A stretch of 64,000 bases of DNA from Streptomyces sp. YIM 130001. Lineage in GTDB: Bacteria; Actinomycetota; Actinomycetes; Streptomycetales; Streptomycetaceae. Of this stretch, positions 40,575 through 49,353 are shown one piece after another. The number at the start of each line of letters is the position of its first letter. Position 1 is the first letter of the stretch. Where the stretch lies: contig NZ_KZ984555.1 of assembly GCF_003574445.1 (NCBI RefSeq), positions 145,995 through 209,994 on the forward strand, in the 5' to 3' direction. The position numbers and the translations under genes were made by a program. The notes under the pieces are model-generated. The model was not told where the DNA came from. It ran no database searches and saw only the letters and a list, made by a program, of their open reading frames with translations.

Positions 40575-40748
40575 AAAAGGGGTGAACGCCCGTAACTTTC
40601 CCGCACGGACAGCGTTTCTTCGCACTAAGCGTTCATACGACTACCCGGGGTAAGGCGACGGCCACGCCTTCGGCCGCCGGAACCGGGCAACTCGCCGGGC
40701 ATGCACCGGCGCACGCCCCCGCCGACGAACACGGCCGGGGCCCGAGCC

Positions 40749-42110
40749 TCAACTGTGCGGATACGCCCAGGCGTTGCGCTTGCACTTGATGTCGCCCTTG
40801 GAGAGGAACTTCGTCTGCTGCTGCATCACGGGAGCGAGTGCGCCGTCCTGGCTGCAGTTCACGTGATTGAAGCCGAGCCGGTGCCCCACCTCGTGGTTGA
40901 TCAGCATCTGCCGGTACGGGTGTATCTCGTCGCCGTACGTCTTCGCGCCCTGCGCCCAGCGGTAGGCGTTGATCATCACGCGGTCGGTGGCGGCCGAGTC
41001 GCAGGACACGTTGTCCTCGGTGGTGTCGAGACCGGACTTGGCACACCAGGTGGCGGTGGTGCCGGGACTCGCCAGTGTGATCACGAAGTCGGGCTTGCCG
41101 CTCGTGATGCGCTCGAAGGTGCGCTCGCCGTTGTGCGCCCAACTGCGCTTGTCGTTGAGGGTCTTCTGGACGGCGTCGGCGAACAGGCCGGCGTCCAGCC
41201 CCATCCCCTTCTCGACATCGACGCGGTAGCGGAATTTCTGGCCCTTGCCGGGCGCCTTGACGAACGCGCCCGCGGCGGCGAACTTCCCCGACCCCTTGAG
41301 ATCGGCGGCCAGCGCGTACTTCTTGCCCATCAGGTCGTCGTACGTGGGCCGGTCGGGCTCGACCGGCGGCGGGCGCTCCTCGGAACGGGACGCGGAGTCC
41401 CGGTCCTCGCGCAGGTCGTCCTTGTCGGCGGCCTGCGGCTTGGACTCGTCCTGCCGGTCGGCGGCCACCTGGCCGGCCACGACGACGGCGAGCACGGTGG
41501 TCACCGCGGCAGCGGCGATACCGGTGAAGGTGCGGCCCCTGCTGCTTCGAGCCGGCGGTTCGGGAGCCTGCGGCGGCTCCTCGGCCAGTGCCGTCCGATC
41601 GTCGAGGTCCGGGTCCCACTCGGTGACGGCGCCGTAGGGATCACGCGCGCGTGGAGCACCGGCGGCGAAGACGTCGTCGTCGCCGTACGGGTCGTCGTAG
41701 AGATCGTCGAAGGCGGCCACGTAATCACGGCGGGGCCCGGAGGGAGGGCCGCCCGGCGCGCCATGACCGGGAGGACGGGGGCCGCCGGGGCGCGGGACGC
41801 CGCCCCCCGGAGCCTGATGTCCGGCGTACGGTCCCGGGCGCCCGCCGAGGGAGCCCCACCCGCCGCCCGGTTCACGCTGCTCGGGATGACCGCCGCGGAC
41901 ACCGTCGGCGGACGGAGGGGCCGGAGGCGCCTGGTGGGCAGCCCGCGGCAGCGGCCGCTGGCCCGGGACATGCACGGCGCCGCGCAGAGCCTCTGTGCCC
42001 CTGCTGCGACCCGTCTGGGCGCCGTCCCGGCCGGCCGGGGGTACGACGGGGATACGCCCGGTACCGGTGTCGTCCGGTCGCGGATCCCCGCGCCTCGCAT
42101 GACGTCCCAC
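40749..42110 (-). CDS. DUF3152 protein with metzincin-like HExxHxxGxxH motif
   Basis: This 453-aa protein has a ~180-residue Pro/Gly-rich N-terminus, one transmembrane helix (IAAAAVTTVLAVVVAGQVAA, about residues 197-216), a charged linker and a C-terminal extracytoplasmic DUF3152 domain. The domain contains INHEVGHRLGFNHVNC, an HExxHxxGxxH zinc site of the metzincin type, and four other cysteines in ATWCAKSG, VSCDSA, VNCSQD and IKCKRN. It is therefore a membrane-anchored putative metalloprotease. The GTG at 42110 is used. It is downstream of, and 12 nt from, the hydrolase gene on the same strand (Rv3207c-type position). Confidence 0.85.
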   Translation of the reverse strand: MGRHARRGDPRPDDTGTGRIPVVPPAGRDGAQTGRSRGTEALRGAVHVPGQRPLPRAAHQAPPAPPSADGVRGGHPEQREPGGGWGSLGGRPGPYAGHQAPGGGVPRPGGPRPPGHGAPGGPPSGPRRDYVAAFDDLYDDPYGDDDVFAAGAPRARDPYGAVTEWDPDLDDRTALAEEPPQAPEPPARSSRGRTFTGIAAAAVTTVLAVVVAGQVAADRQDESKPQAADKDDLREDRDSASRSEERPPPVEPDRPTYDDLMGKKYALAADLKGSGKFAAAGAFVKAPGKGQKFRYRVDVEKGMGLDAGLFADAVQKTLNDKRSWAHNGERTFERITSGKPDFVITLASPGTTATWCAKSGLDTTEDNVSCDSAATDRVMINAYRWAQGAKTYGDEIHPYRQMLINHEVGHRLGFNHVNCSQDGALAPVMQQQTKFLSKGDIKCKRNAWAYPHS

Positions 42111-42122
42111 GCCCCGCCCGCC

Positions 42123-43136
42123 TCAGCTCTCTGTGCCGGTGTCCGTGCCCGGATCGGCCACCTGGTGTCCTTCGGGGGTCAACTCCCCCTGGTCCACCAG
42201 AAGTTCACGGAATGCCGTGGCCACCGTATCGGGATACTCCATCATCGCCACGTGCCCGGCGTCGGGCAGCGTGAGAAGCCGGGAGTCACGGAACGACCGC
42301 GCCGCCTTCTGCGCCATACGGTACGAGATGAGCTGGTCGCGGCCTCCGTAGACCAGCAGGGTGGGGGCGAGCACACGCTCGGCCTGTCGCCACAGACCGT
42401 GCTGGCCACCCAGGGTGTAGGCGTCCACGATCCCGCGCGCGGAGCGGGTCATCGCGTCCCAGAAGTAGGGCAGTTGCAGCCGCCGCTCCATCTCGTGCAC
42501 GGCGTTCGCAAGGCCCTCCTCGGTGACCCTGCCCGGGTCTCCGTAGCAGAGGCCGAGGACACCGCGGGTGCGCTGCTCGGGAGTCCAGTCGCGGGTGATG
42601 CGGGCGAAGAGCTGGGTCACCCCGGGCACGGCGAGCAGGGCCGTGGGCAGCGCGGTGCGCTGCACCCGGATCTCGGGGAGCGCGGGCGAGACGAGGGTCA
42701 GGGTGCGGACCAGATCGGGCCGCATGGCGGCGACCCGGGTCACGACGGCGCCGCCCATGGAATTGCCGAAGAGATGCACCGGGCCACGGGCTCCCGCGTC
42801 GAGACAGCGGATCACCGCGCGCGCGTGGCCGGTCACCGAGTAGTCACCGTCGTCCGGCGGCGGGGAGTCCCCGAAGCCCGGCAGATCGACCGCCTCGCCG
42901 TCCAGGACGTCGGCCAGCAGCGGCATCAGGGCCGACCAGTTCTGCGACGAACCACCGAGGCCGTGCACGTAGAGGGCGGGGGCGAAGCCCGCTCGGGCCG
43001 GCGGCCGGGAGCGCACCGAGAGAGTGAGGCCCGGCAGCGTGACCGAGCGGATGCGCTCCCCCTCGGCGACCCTGACCGGAAGCGTTTTGGGCGTCGCCGC
43101 AGCGGCGATCGGACCCGGCGGCTCGGTCGAAGACAT
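42123..43136 (-). CDS. Alpha/beta-hydrolase
   Basis: This 337-aa protein has the alpha/beta-hydrolase order: oxyanion HGLGGSSQNW, DLPGFGDS, nucleophile elbow LFGNSMGGAVV (Ser about residue 126), acid in VYGGRDQLISY and His in PDAGHVAMME. No signal peptide is seen. It is probably an esterase or lipase of unspecified substrate. The ATG at 43136 is used. It diverges from the small acidic-protein gene across a region holding a 40-bp perfect palindrome, and forms a pair with the DUF3152 gene. Confidence 0.9.
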   Translation of the reverse strand: MSSTEPPGPIAAAATPKTLPVRVAEGERIRSVTLPGLTLSVRSRPPARAGFAPALYVHGLGGSSQNWSALMPLLADVLDGEAVDLPGFGDSPPPDDGDYSVTGHARAVIRCLDAGARGPVHLFGNSMGGAVVTRVAAMRPDLVRTLTLVSPALPEIRVQRTALPTALLAVPGVTQLFARITRDWTPEQRTRGVLGLCYGDPGRVTEEGLANAVHEMERRLQLPYFWDAMTRSARGIVDAYTLGGQHGLWRQAERVLAPTLLVYGGRDQLISYRMAQKAARSFRDSRLLTLPDAGHVAMMEYPDTVATAFRELLVDQGELTPEGHQVADPGTDTGTES

Positions 43137-43228
43137 GCGGCAATGTTACGAGACCATCACGCGACGGATCACGTGTTCGCCGTCACAACCACAACGGGCT
43201 GCGCTCGTCCGCCGATCGCGCCGCCCGA

Positions 43229-43268
43229 CAGGTATCCGCCCTCCCACGCGTGGGAGGGCGGATACCTG
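43229..43268. repeat. 40-bp perfect palindrome between divergent genes
   Basis: Two 20-nt arms starting CAGGTATCCGCCCTCCCACG form an uninterrupted 40-bp palindrome with centre ACGCGT. It lies between divergently transcribed genes, where a terminator is not expected, and lacks T-runs. It could insulate the two promoters, bind a dimeric protein or be a mobile palindromic element. Confidence 0.8.
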
Positions 43269-43353
43269 CGCAAAAGCACCCTCCGGCAGGCGGGACGGCA
43301 AACAGTGGGCCTACGCTCGTTAGCGAGAGCGCTCCCCCGGAAAGGGGTCCCCC

Positions 43354-43572
43354 ATGACTGTCGACCCGAGCGACCCGGAGACCTTCGCCGACGAGAACAC
43401 CGGGGACGACTTCGACGAGCAGACCCCGGAGGCCGATGCCGCCGAGCAGCGCATCGACCTGCAGCAGCACCGGGACGAAGACGTACCCCGTTACGACCCC
43501 GACTCCGCGGACCCCGCGGACGCCGCCGAGCAGGCACGTGTGGTGGAGCTCGACGAGGACGACTATCGCTGA
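43354..43572 (+). CDS. Small acidic protein
   Basis: This 72-aa, strongly acidic, Asp/Glu/Ala-rich protein has no hydrophobic core or known motif and ends VVELDEDDYR. The ATG at 43354 has GGAAAGGGG about 6 nt upstream. Similar short acidic proteins of unknown function occur in other Streptomyces, in my recollection. It is followed by the TetR gene after a ~210-bp gap. Confidence 0.75.
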   Translation: MTVDPSDPETFADENTGDDFDEQTPEADAAEQRIDLQQHRDEDVPRYDPDSADPADAAEQARVVELDEDDYR

Positions 43573-43785
43573 CCTGCGGCGACCCGGCGTCCCCTTTGCC
43601 CTCGTATCGCGTCATTGCAGCGTGCGTGCGAGGCGTCAGGTGCGTGAAATTCTCCGTCCGCGACGCGCACACGACGGTTACCGAAAAGTACGATGGCCGG
43701 GCGGCCGCACACCGCGACACGGCACGGCCGCTCGAAGGCCGTGATTGTTCCGAACCAGCTAGTTGTGCCAGATGTGGGAGGCGGC

Positions 43786-44439
43786 GTGACAGCCATCGAG
43801 CAGACAGAGGCAGCGCGCCCCCGGGGTACGCGCCTGCCGCGCCGGGCGCGCCGCAACCAGCTCCTCGGCGCTGCCCAGGAGGTGTTCGTCGCGCAGGGCT
43901 ACCACGCGGCGGCCATGGACGACATCGCGGAGCGGGCCGGCGTCAGCAAGCCCGTCCTCTACCAGCACTTCCCCGGCAAGCTCGACCTCTACTTGGCGCT
44001 GCTCGACCAGCACTGCGAGTCGCTGCTCCAGGCCGTCCGTACGGCCCTGGAGTCGACGACGGACAACAAGCAGCGGGTGGCGGCGACGATGAACGCCTAC
44101 TTCGCCTACGTCGAGGACGAGGGCGGAGCGTTCCGGCTCGTCTTCGAATCGGACCTGACGAACGAACCCGCGGTGCGCGAGCGCGTCGACAAGGTCACTC
44201 TGCAGTGCGCCGAGGCGATCGCCGGCGTGATCGCGGAGGACACCGGCCTTCCGCAGCAGGAGGCCATGCTCCTGGCCGTCGGCCTCGGCGGCGTCTCCCA
44301 GGTCGTGGCCCGCTACTGGCTGCACAGCGAGAGCAAGGTGAACCGCGACACGGCGGTGGCGCTGCTGAGCTCACTGGCGTGGCGCGGCATCGCCGGCTTC
44401 CCGCTGCACGGCACGGACCAGCCGGGCGACGAGTCCTGA
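43786..44439 (+). CDS. TetR-family transcriptional regulator
   Basis: This 217-aa regulator has an N-terminal HTH: RRNQLLGAAQEVFVAQGY, AAMDDIAERAGVSKPVLYQHFPGKLDLY (residues ~20-65). The ligand-binding domain follows. The GTG at 43786 with GGGAGG just upstream is preferred; the frame opens earlier at 43693. The position upstream of DUF3107 and near moeZ and the RNA helicase matches mycobacterial Rv3208. Its ligand and targets are unknown. Confidence 0.9.
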   Translation: MTAIEQTEAARPRGTRLPRRARRNQLLGAAQEVFVAQGYHAAAMDDIAERAGVSKPVLYQHFPGKLDLYLALLDQHCESLLQAVRTALESTTDNKQRVAATMNAYFAYVEDEGGAFRLVFESDLTNEPAVRERVDKVTLQCAEAIAGVIAEDTGLPQQEAMLLAVGLGGVSQVVARYWLHSESKVNRDTAVALLSSLAWRGIAGFPLHGTDQPGDES

Positions 44440-44596
44440 CGTACGCCGGGCAGGACGGGCGAGGCGTCCTTGTTCCCGGATCGTGTTCGCTGCGAGCGTG
44501 CGGCGCCGCGAAGTGCCCCGTCCCCTCACCGGGCTAATGTGTGCCGAGTACCGCGCGGACGGCCGCGCACAAACTGACCGTCGGAGGGACAAAGCC

Positions 44597-44824
44597 GTGG
44601 AGGTCAAGATCGGCGTGCAGCACGCGCCGCGCGAGATCGTTCTGGAGAGCGTGCAGACCGCCGAGGAAGTCGAGAAGGCGGTGGCCGAGGCGCTCAGCGG
44701 GAAGTCCCAGCTGCTCTCCCTCGTGGACGACCACGGCCGCAAGGTCCTGGTGCCTTCCGACCGCCTCGCGTACGTGGAGATCGGCGAGCAGAGCGCGCGC
44801 AAGGTGGGCTTCAGCGCCCTGTGA
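44597..44824 (+). CDS. DUF3107 protein (TB9.4-like)
   Basis: This 75-aa protein begins VEVKIGVQHAPREIVLES and contains KSQLLSLVDDHGRKVLVPSDRLAYVEIGE, matching DUF3107. It is a small mixed alpha/beta fold of unknown function found across actinobacteria. The GTG at 44597 has GGAGG about 11 nt upstream. A hairpin follows at 44878. Confidence 0.88.
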   Translation: MEVKIGVQHAPREIVLESVQTAEEVEKAVAEALSGKSQLLSLVDDHGRKVLVPSDRLAYVEIGEQSARKVGFSAL

Positions 44825-44877
44825 GGCGTGCGGTCCCCGGCTCTGCGCCGGATCCGCGAGAAGCGTGAAGTACGGGT

Positions 44878-44908
44878 GTGGCCCGGTGGTCGTCGACCGC
44901 CGGGCCAC
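44878..44908 (+). terminator. Probable terminator after the DUF3107 gene
   Basis: Arms GTGGCCCGGTGG/CCGCCGGGCCAC pair with one G-U around a 7-nt loop. No T-run is present. Confidence 0.6.
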
Positions 44909-45031
44909 AGTCGTACCGGCACCCGCGCGGCGGCTCACGCACGTGCCGGTGCGGGGTCGCCCGTGAGGGTTGCGTCCGGTTCGCCGAGGGTAGGACGGCT
45001 TGGACCGAAGGCAGTGACCGCACGGGAGGGC

Positions 45032-45301
45032 ATGATGATCTTGGAAACGCTGGTCTCGGCTCTGCTCGGTCTCGGCCTCGCCTGGGGCGTGACCCTGCGG
45101 CTGGCCCACCGGCTGCCGTCCCGTCGCCTGGTGCTCGGCACCGGTGTCGTGGGAGCCCTGTTCGGAGCGTTCATCACGCACTCCGCGCTCGGCGACGGCC
45201 ATCTGTTCCCGACGCTCGCCGGGGCCGTGGTTCTCAGCCTCGCCCTGCTGTCCCTGCTCATCCGCCCGGTGGGCCGGGTGCATCGCTCGGCGACGGTCTG
45301 A
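45032..45301 (+). CDS. Small integral membrane protein
   Basis: This 89-aa protein has three hydrophobic segments: VSALLGLGLAWGVTL, VLGTGVVGALFGAFI and TLAGAVVLSLALLSLLI, with a basic C-terminus. Two adjacent ATGs (45032, 45035) lie just after CGGGAGGG; the second has better spacing. No family is assigned with confidence; it resembles short Gly-rich membrane proteins of the GlsB/YeaQ type in size only. Confidence 0.65.
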   Translation: MMILETLVSALLGLGLAWGVTLRLAHRLPSRRLVLGTGVVGALFGAFITHSALGDGHLFPTLAGAVVLSLALLSLLIRPVGRVHRSATV

Positions 45302-45343
45302 CGGGCCGTCGCCGACGCGGCACCGAGTACGGCAGGGCGACGA

Positions 45344-46111
45344 TCAGGCCGCGAGCCCCAAGGCTGCCATCCGCTTGGTGTGCGCCTCGGTGATCCGGGA
45401 GAACATCCGGCCGACCTCGGCCAGGTCGAAGCCGTCGGCCACACCGCCCACCAGCATCGTCGACAGGGCATCACGGTCGGCGACCACCCGCTGCGACTGG
45501 GAGAGGGCCTCCCCCATCAGCCGGCGGGCCCACAGTGCGAGCCGTCCGCCGACGCGCGGCTCGGCCTCGATCGCGGCCCGCACCTTCTCCACGGCGAACT
45601 CGGCGTGACCCGTGTCGTCGAGGACGGTCAGCACCAGCGTCCTGGTGTCCGAGTCGAGGCGGGCCGCTACCTCACGGTAGAAGTCGCTGGCGATCGAGTC
45701 GCCGACGTACGCCTTGACCAGACCTTCGAGCCAGTCGGACGGCGCGGTCTGCCGGTGGAAGCCGTCGAGCGCGCTGACGAACGGCTCCATCGCGTCGGTC
45801 GGCTCCACGCCGATCGAGGAGAGCCGGTTGCTCAGCTGCTGGAAGTGGGCGAACTCGGCGGACGCCATCTTCGCGAGCTCCGCCTTGTCGGAGAGCGTCG
45901 GAGCAAGCTTCGCGTCCTCCGCGAGCCGCTCGAAGGCCGCGAGCTCGCCGTACGCGAGCGCGCCGAGCAGGTCCACCACGGCGGCCCGGTACTGGGGGTC
46001 GCCGGAGGCTTGCGCCCAGTCCTGCGCGGCGATCCCGGTGGGCGCCTCGGGGCTGCTCCCGTCGGCCTGGCGGTCGGCTTCGCTGGCTCGGGCGTTGTCA
46101 GACGTCTCCAT
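45344..46111 (-). CDS. Ferritin-like fold protein
   Basis: This 255-aa all-helical protein belongs to the ferritin-like family in the Rv3210c position next to the RNA helicase. Candidate metal ligands occur as ALAYGELAAFERLAEDAK, AEFAHFQQL, GLVKAYVGDSIASDFYREVA and LDDTGHAEFAVEK. These are E/ExxH-type patterns on four helices similar to the tRNA hydroxylase MiaE superfamily. The ATG at 46111 is used; the Ser/Glu-rich first ~25 residues are disordered. The substrate is unknown. Confidence 0.82.
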   Translation of the reverse strand: METSDNARASEADRQADGSSPEAPTGIAAQDWAQASGDPQYRAAVVDLLGALAYGELAAFERLAEDAKLAPTLSDKAELAKMASAEFAHFQQLSNRLSSIGVEPTDAMEPFVSALDGFHRQTAPSDWLEGLVKAYVGDSIASDFYREVAARLDSDTRTLVLTVLDDTGHAEFAVEKVRAAIEAEPRVGGRLALWARRLMGEALSQSQRVVADRDALSTMLVGGVADGFDLAEVGRMFSRITEAHTKRMAALGLAA

Positions 46112-46215
46112 GAACCGCACAATAGCCCGCCCCCGTGGGCGCGTAAGCCCCTGGTCATGGACTGTGACGACGACAACGTGACGAATTCGGCAGACACGCC
46201 TGCGCGTTTCCGGGG

Positions 46216-46221
46216 TACAGT
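46216..46221 (+). promoter_or_regulatory. Possible -10 element for the RNA helicase gene
   Basis: TACAGT follows a GC-rich spacer; a weak -35 (AGACAC, 46192-46197) lies 18 bp upstream. Initiation here would give a leader of ~250 nt before the likely start codon at 46480. Confidence 0.3.
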
Positions 46222-46479
46222 GATATTGCGCCCGCCAAGTATGTGACGGGCCATCCGAATGAGGATGCCCGGTCGGTGGCCCGATCGGCTCCGACCCGAC
46301 AGCCCTCCGGGCCGTACGCCATGGTGTGTGCGCAGGAGGGGCCCTCAGCGGCACGAGTGCTCGAGTGGCGGCAGTGGTCCCGTGCCACCCGGCATCGCCC
46401 CCAGCGGCCGGATGCTTACAGGCATGGTGAAGACCCCCGGCGTTCGCCTCGCTCCGCGTCTCACAGAAGAGGCAGCACC

Positions 46480-48234
46480 CTGACTACGTTCCGAGAGCTC
46501 GGGATTCTTCCCGAGACTGCCGAAGCCCTCGAGGCCGTCGGCATCACGTCCCCCTTTCCCATCCAGGAGCAGACGCTCCCCGTAGCCCTGTCCGGCTCCG
46601 ACGTCATCGGGCAGGCCAAGACCGGCACCGGCAAGACGCTCGGCTTCGGGCTTCCGCTGCTCGAGCGCGTCACCGTTCCCGCCGACGTCGAGGCGGGCCG
46701 GGCGCAGCCCGAGAAGCTCACCGAGGCGCCGCAGGCCCTCGTGGTGGTCCCCACGCGCGAGCTGTGCACCCAGGTGACCAACGACCTGCAGACCGCGGGC
46801 AAGGTCCGCAATGTGCGCGTACTGGCCATATATGGCGGCCGTGCCTACGAGCCGCAGGTCGAGGCGCTGAAGAAGGGCGTCGACGTCGTCGTCGGCACCC
46901 CCGGACGGCTGCTCGACCTGGCCGGCCAGCGCAAGCTCGACCTCTCCAAGATCCGCGGGCTCGTGCTCGACGAGGCCGACGAGATGCTCGACCTGGGCTT
47001 CCTGCCCGACGTCGAGAAGATCATCAACATGCTTCCGGTGAAGCGCCAGACGATGCTGTTCTCGGCGACCATGCCGGGCGCGGTGATCGGCCTCGCTCGC
47101 CGCTACATGTCGCAGCCCACGCACATCCGTGCCAGCGCGCCGGACGACCAGGGCGCGACAGTGGCCAACACCGCGCAGCACGTCTACCGCGCGCACAACA
47201 TGGACAAGCCGGAGATGGTCGCCCGCATCCTGCAGGCCGACGGCCGCGGGCTCGCGATGATCTTCTGCCGTACGAAGCGCACGGCGGCCGACATCGCCGA
47301 GCAGCTGGAGCGCCGCGGCTTCGCGTCCGGCGCCGTCCACGGCGACCTGGGCCAGGGTGCGCGCGAGCAGGCCCTGCGCGCGTTCCGCAACGGCAAGGTG
47401 GATGTCCTCGTGTGCACCGACGTCGCGGCGCGCGGCATCGATGTCGAGGGCGTCACGCACGTGATCAACTACCAGTCGCCCGAGGATGAGAAAACCTATC
47501 TGCACCGCATCGGCCGCACCGGCCGCGCGGGCGCCAAGGGCATCGCGATCACACTGGTCGACTGGGACGACATCCCGCGCTGGCAGCTGATCAACAAGGC
47601 GCTCGACCTGGGCCTCAGCGACCCGCCGGAGACCTACTCGACGTCCCCGCACCTGTACACGGACCTGAGCATTCCGGAGGGTACGAAGGGTGTGCTGCCG
47701 CGCACCGAGCGCACCCGTGCCGGGCTCCGTGCCGAGCAGGTCGAGGACCTCGGCGAGACCGGCGGCCGTGGCTCCAAGTCCGGCGGCCGTGGTGGTCGCC
47801 GCGGCGCGGAGGCCCCCGCCGAGGAGCGCCCGAAGCGGACCCGTACCCCGCGTCAGCGGCGTCGGACGCGCGCAGGCACGACGGTCGACGAGGCCGCCGC
47901 GTCCACCGCAGCCGTCGCCGAGGGCGCACCGGTGACCCCGGTGGCCTCGGACGAGTCCGCGGCCGGCGAGGAGCGTGCTCCGCGCAGGCGTCGCCGGACT
48001 CGGGCCTCGGCGGACGCTGCTCCCGCAGCCGCGATCGCCGAGACGGCCGCCCCGGCCGCGGACGCGTCGGAAGAGGCGCCTGCCAAGCCGCGCCGTCGTC
48101 GGACGCGGTCCGCGAAGCCCGCCGCGGACGCTGCCCCGGCGGCGGAGGCCGCGGGAGACGCCGAGGCGAAGCCCGCCCGCAGGCGTACGCGGAAGCCGGC
48201 GCAGGCCGCGCCGACGGCCGCGTCCGAGGGCTGA
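46480..48234 (+). CDS. DEAD-box ATP-dependent RNA helicase (RhlE/CsdA type)
   Basis: This ~584-aa helicase has motifs in order: Q motif PFPIQEQTLP, AKTGTGKTLGFG, VVVPTRELCTQ, VGTPGRLLDL, VLDEADEMLDLG, FSATMPG, IFCRTKR, DVAARGIDVEG and HRIGRTGRAG. A C-terminal ~190-residue Arg/Ala/Glu tail with RRRRTR blocks probably binds RNA. Homology starts at TTFRELGILPE. The codon just before is CTG at 46480, with AGAAGAGG seven nt upstream, so a CTG start is my best reading. ATG at 46321 or a start at 46243 would add up to 79 residues with no family similarity. It likely remodels rRNA or mRNA in the cold or under stress. Confidence 0.88.
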   Translation: MTTFRELGILPETAEALEAVGITSPFPIQEQTLPVALSGSDVIGQAKTGTGKTLGFGLPLLERVTVPADVEAGRAQPEKLTEAPQALVVVPTRELCTQVTNDLQTAGKVRNVRVLAIYGGRAYEPQVEALKKGVDVVVGTPGRLLDLAGQRKLDLSKIRGLVLDEADEMLDLGFLPDVEKIINMLPVKRQTMLFSATMPGAVIGLARRYMSQPTHIRASAPDDQGATVANTAQHVYRAHNMDKPEMVARILQADGRGLAMIFCRTKRTAADIAEQLERRGFASGAVHGDLGQGAREQALRAFRNGKVDVLVCTDVAARGIDVEGVTHVINYQSPEDEKTYLHRIGRTGRAGAKGIAITLVDWDDIPRWQLINKALDLGLSDPPETYSTSPHLYTDLSIPEGTKGVLPRTERTRAGLRAEQVEDLGETGGRGSKSGGRGGRRGAEAPAEERPKRTRTPRQRRRTRAGTTVDEAAASTAAVAEGAPVTPVASDESAAGEERAPRRRRRTRASADAAPAAAIAETAAPAADASEEAPAKPRRRRTRSAKPAADAAPAAEAAGDAEAKPARRRTRKPAQAAPTAASEG

Positions 48235-48261
48235 GCCCGCTCACCGGTCGTGCAGTGCCAC

Positions 48262-48293
48262 GGTGGCCCGTTCCCCTCGGGGGACGGGCCACC
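48262..48293 (+). terminator. Terminator after the RNA helicase gene
   Basis: Arms GGTGGCCCGTTCCCC/GGGGGACGGGCCACC with one G-U pair and a TC loop lie 27 nt after the stop. Confidence 0.7.
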
Positions 48294-48375
48294 GGTCGTT
48301 GTCGGCCCTCTGTGCCGGCCTCCGTCGCCGGGCTGACCGGACTGGCTTGATCGGGCGGTCGGTAGGGTCGGGGGC

Positions 48376-49239
48376 ATGAGTCGGCCGCCTTCGTTCGTGC
48401 CCCCAGCCTGTGCCCGTGGTGCCCTGTTGGACACGACTCGGGGCAGCTTCGCCGTACTCGATGCGCGGCCGGAGGGTGAGCAGACGCGGGGAACCGCTCT
48501 GCTGCTGCCCGGATACACCGGCAGCAAAGAGGACTTCATGGCCCTGCTCGAGCCGGCCACCGAGGCCGGCTACCGCTGCATCGCGGTCGACGGTCGGGGC
48601 CAGTACGAGACGCCTGGCCCCGACGACCCGGCGGCGTACGCGCAGCAGGAGCTGGCTCGTGACGTGCTCGCTCAGGCCGAGGCCGTGGGTGGGCCCGTGC
48701 ACCTGCTCGGGCACTCGCTCGGGGGCCAGATCGCGCGGGCGGCGGTGCTGCTCGACGCACGGCCGTTCCGCTCCCTGACCCTGATGTCGTCGGGGCCGGC
48801 CCGGATCTCGCCGTCGCAGCGGTCGCGCGTCGACCTCCTGAGCGGTGCGCTGCAGACCATGAGCATGCGGGAGGTGTGGGACGCGATCCAGGCGCTGGAG
48901 AAGCCGCCGCTCGATGAAACCGACACCGACCATGACACCCCCGATCTGCAGGCCCGCTGGCTGCGCAACAGCCCGGCCCAGCTGATCGCGACCGGTGCCC
49001 AGCTGGCCGGCGAGCCGGACCGGGTCGACGACCTCGCGCGCGTCCCGCTGCCCAAGCACGTCCTGTCCGGTGAGCGCGACGAGACCTGGCCGGTTCCGCT
49101 CATCGACGAGATGGCCGTACGCCTCCGGGCGCACCGGACCGTGATCGCGGGTGCCGAGCATTCGCCGAACACGGACCGTCCCGGAACGACCGCGGCGGCG
49201 CTCGTCGAGTTCTGGGACGGCGTGGAGCGGACGGGCTGA
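48376..49239 (+). CDS. Alpha/beta-hydrolase
   Basis: This 287-aa protein has oxyanion LLPGYTGSKEDF, AVDGRGQYET, nucleophile elbow LLGHSLGGQIAR (Ser about residue 115), acid SGERDETWPV and His AGAEHSPN. These are all expected positions for an active serine hydrolase. There is no signal peptide. The ATG at 48376 is used. The substrate is unknown. Confidence 0.9.
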   Translation: MSRPPSFVPPACARGALLDTTRGSFAVLDARPEGEQTRGTALLLPGYTGSKEDFMALLEPATEAGYRCIAVDGRGQYETPGPDDPAAYAQQELARDVLAQAEAVGGPVHLLGHSLGGQIARAAVLLDARPFRSLTLMSSGPARISPSQRSRVDLLSGALQTMSMREVWDAIQALEKPPLDETDTDHDTPDLQARWLRNSPAQLIATGAQLAGEPDRVDDLARVPLPKHVLSGERDETWPVPLIDEMAVRLRAHRTVIAGAEHSPNTDRPGTTAAALVEFWDGVERTG

Positions 49240-49353
49240 GCGACGGGCCGAGTGGCCCGCGGCAGCCGGAATTCACCGAAGTTCTGCGGTCACGCCACTT
49301 TTGGGCGAACATGGTTCGGGGTGGCCCAGGTCACACGTGTACTCATCTCCTTA

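Noticed and set aside
17154..41654. CACGCGCGCGTG copies considered as parS sites
   Set aside because: The known Streptomyces parS (GTTTCACGTGAAAC) does not match, and copies are too spread.
40701..44537. A 1278-codon forward frame spanning several genes
   Set aside because: It crosses reverse-strand DUF3152 and hydrolase genes and forward TetR in another frame; the real genes have clear motifs.
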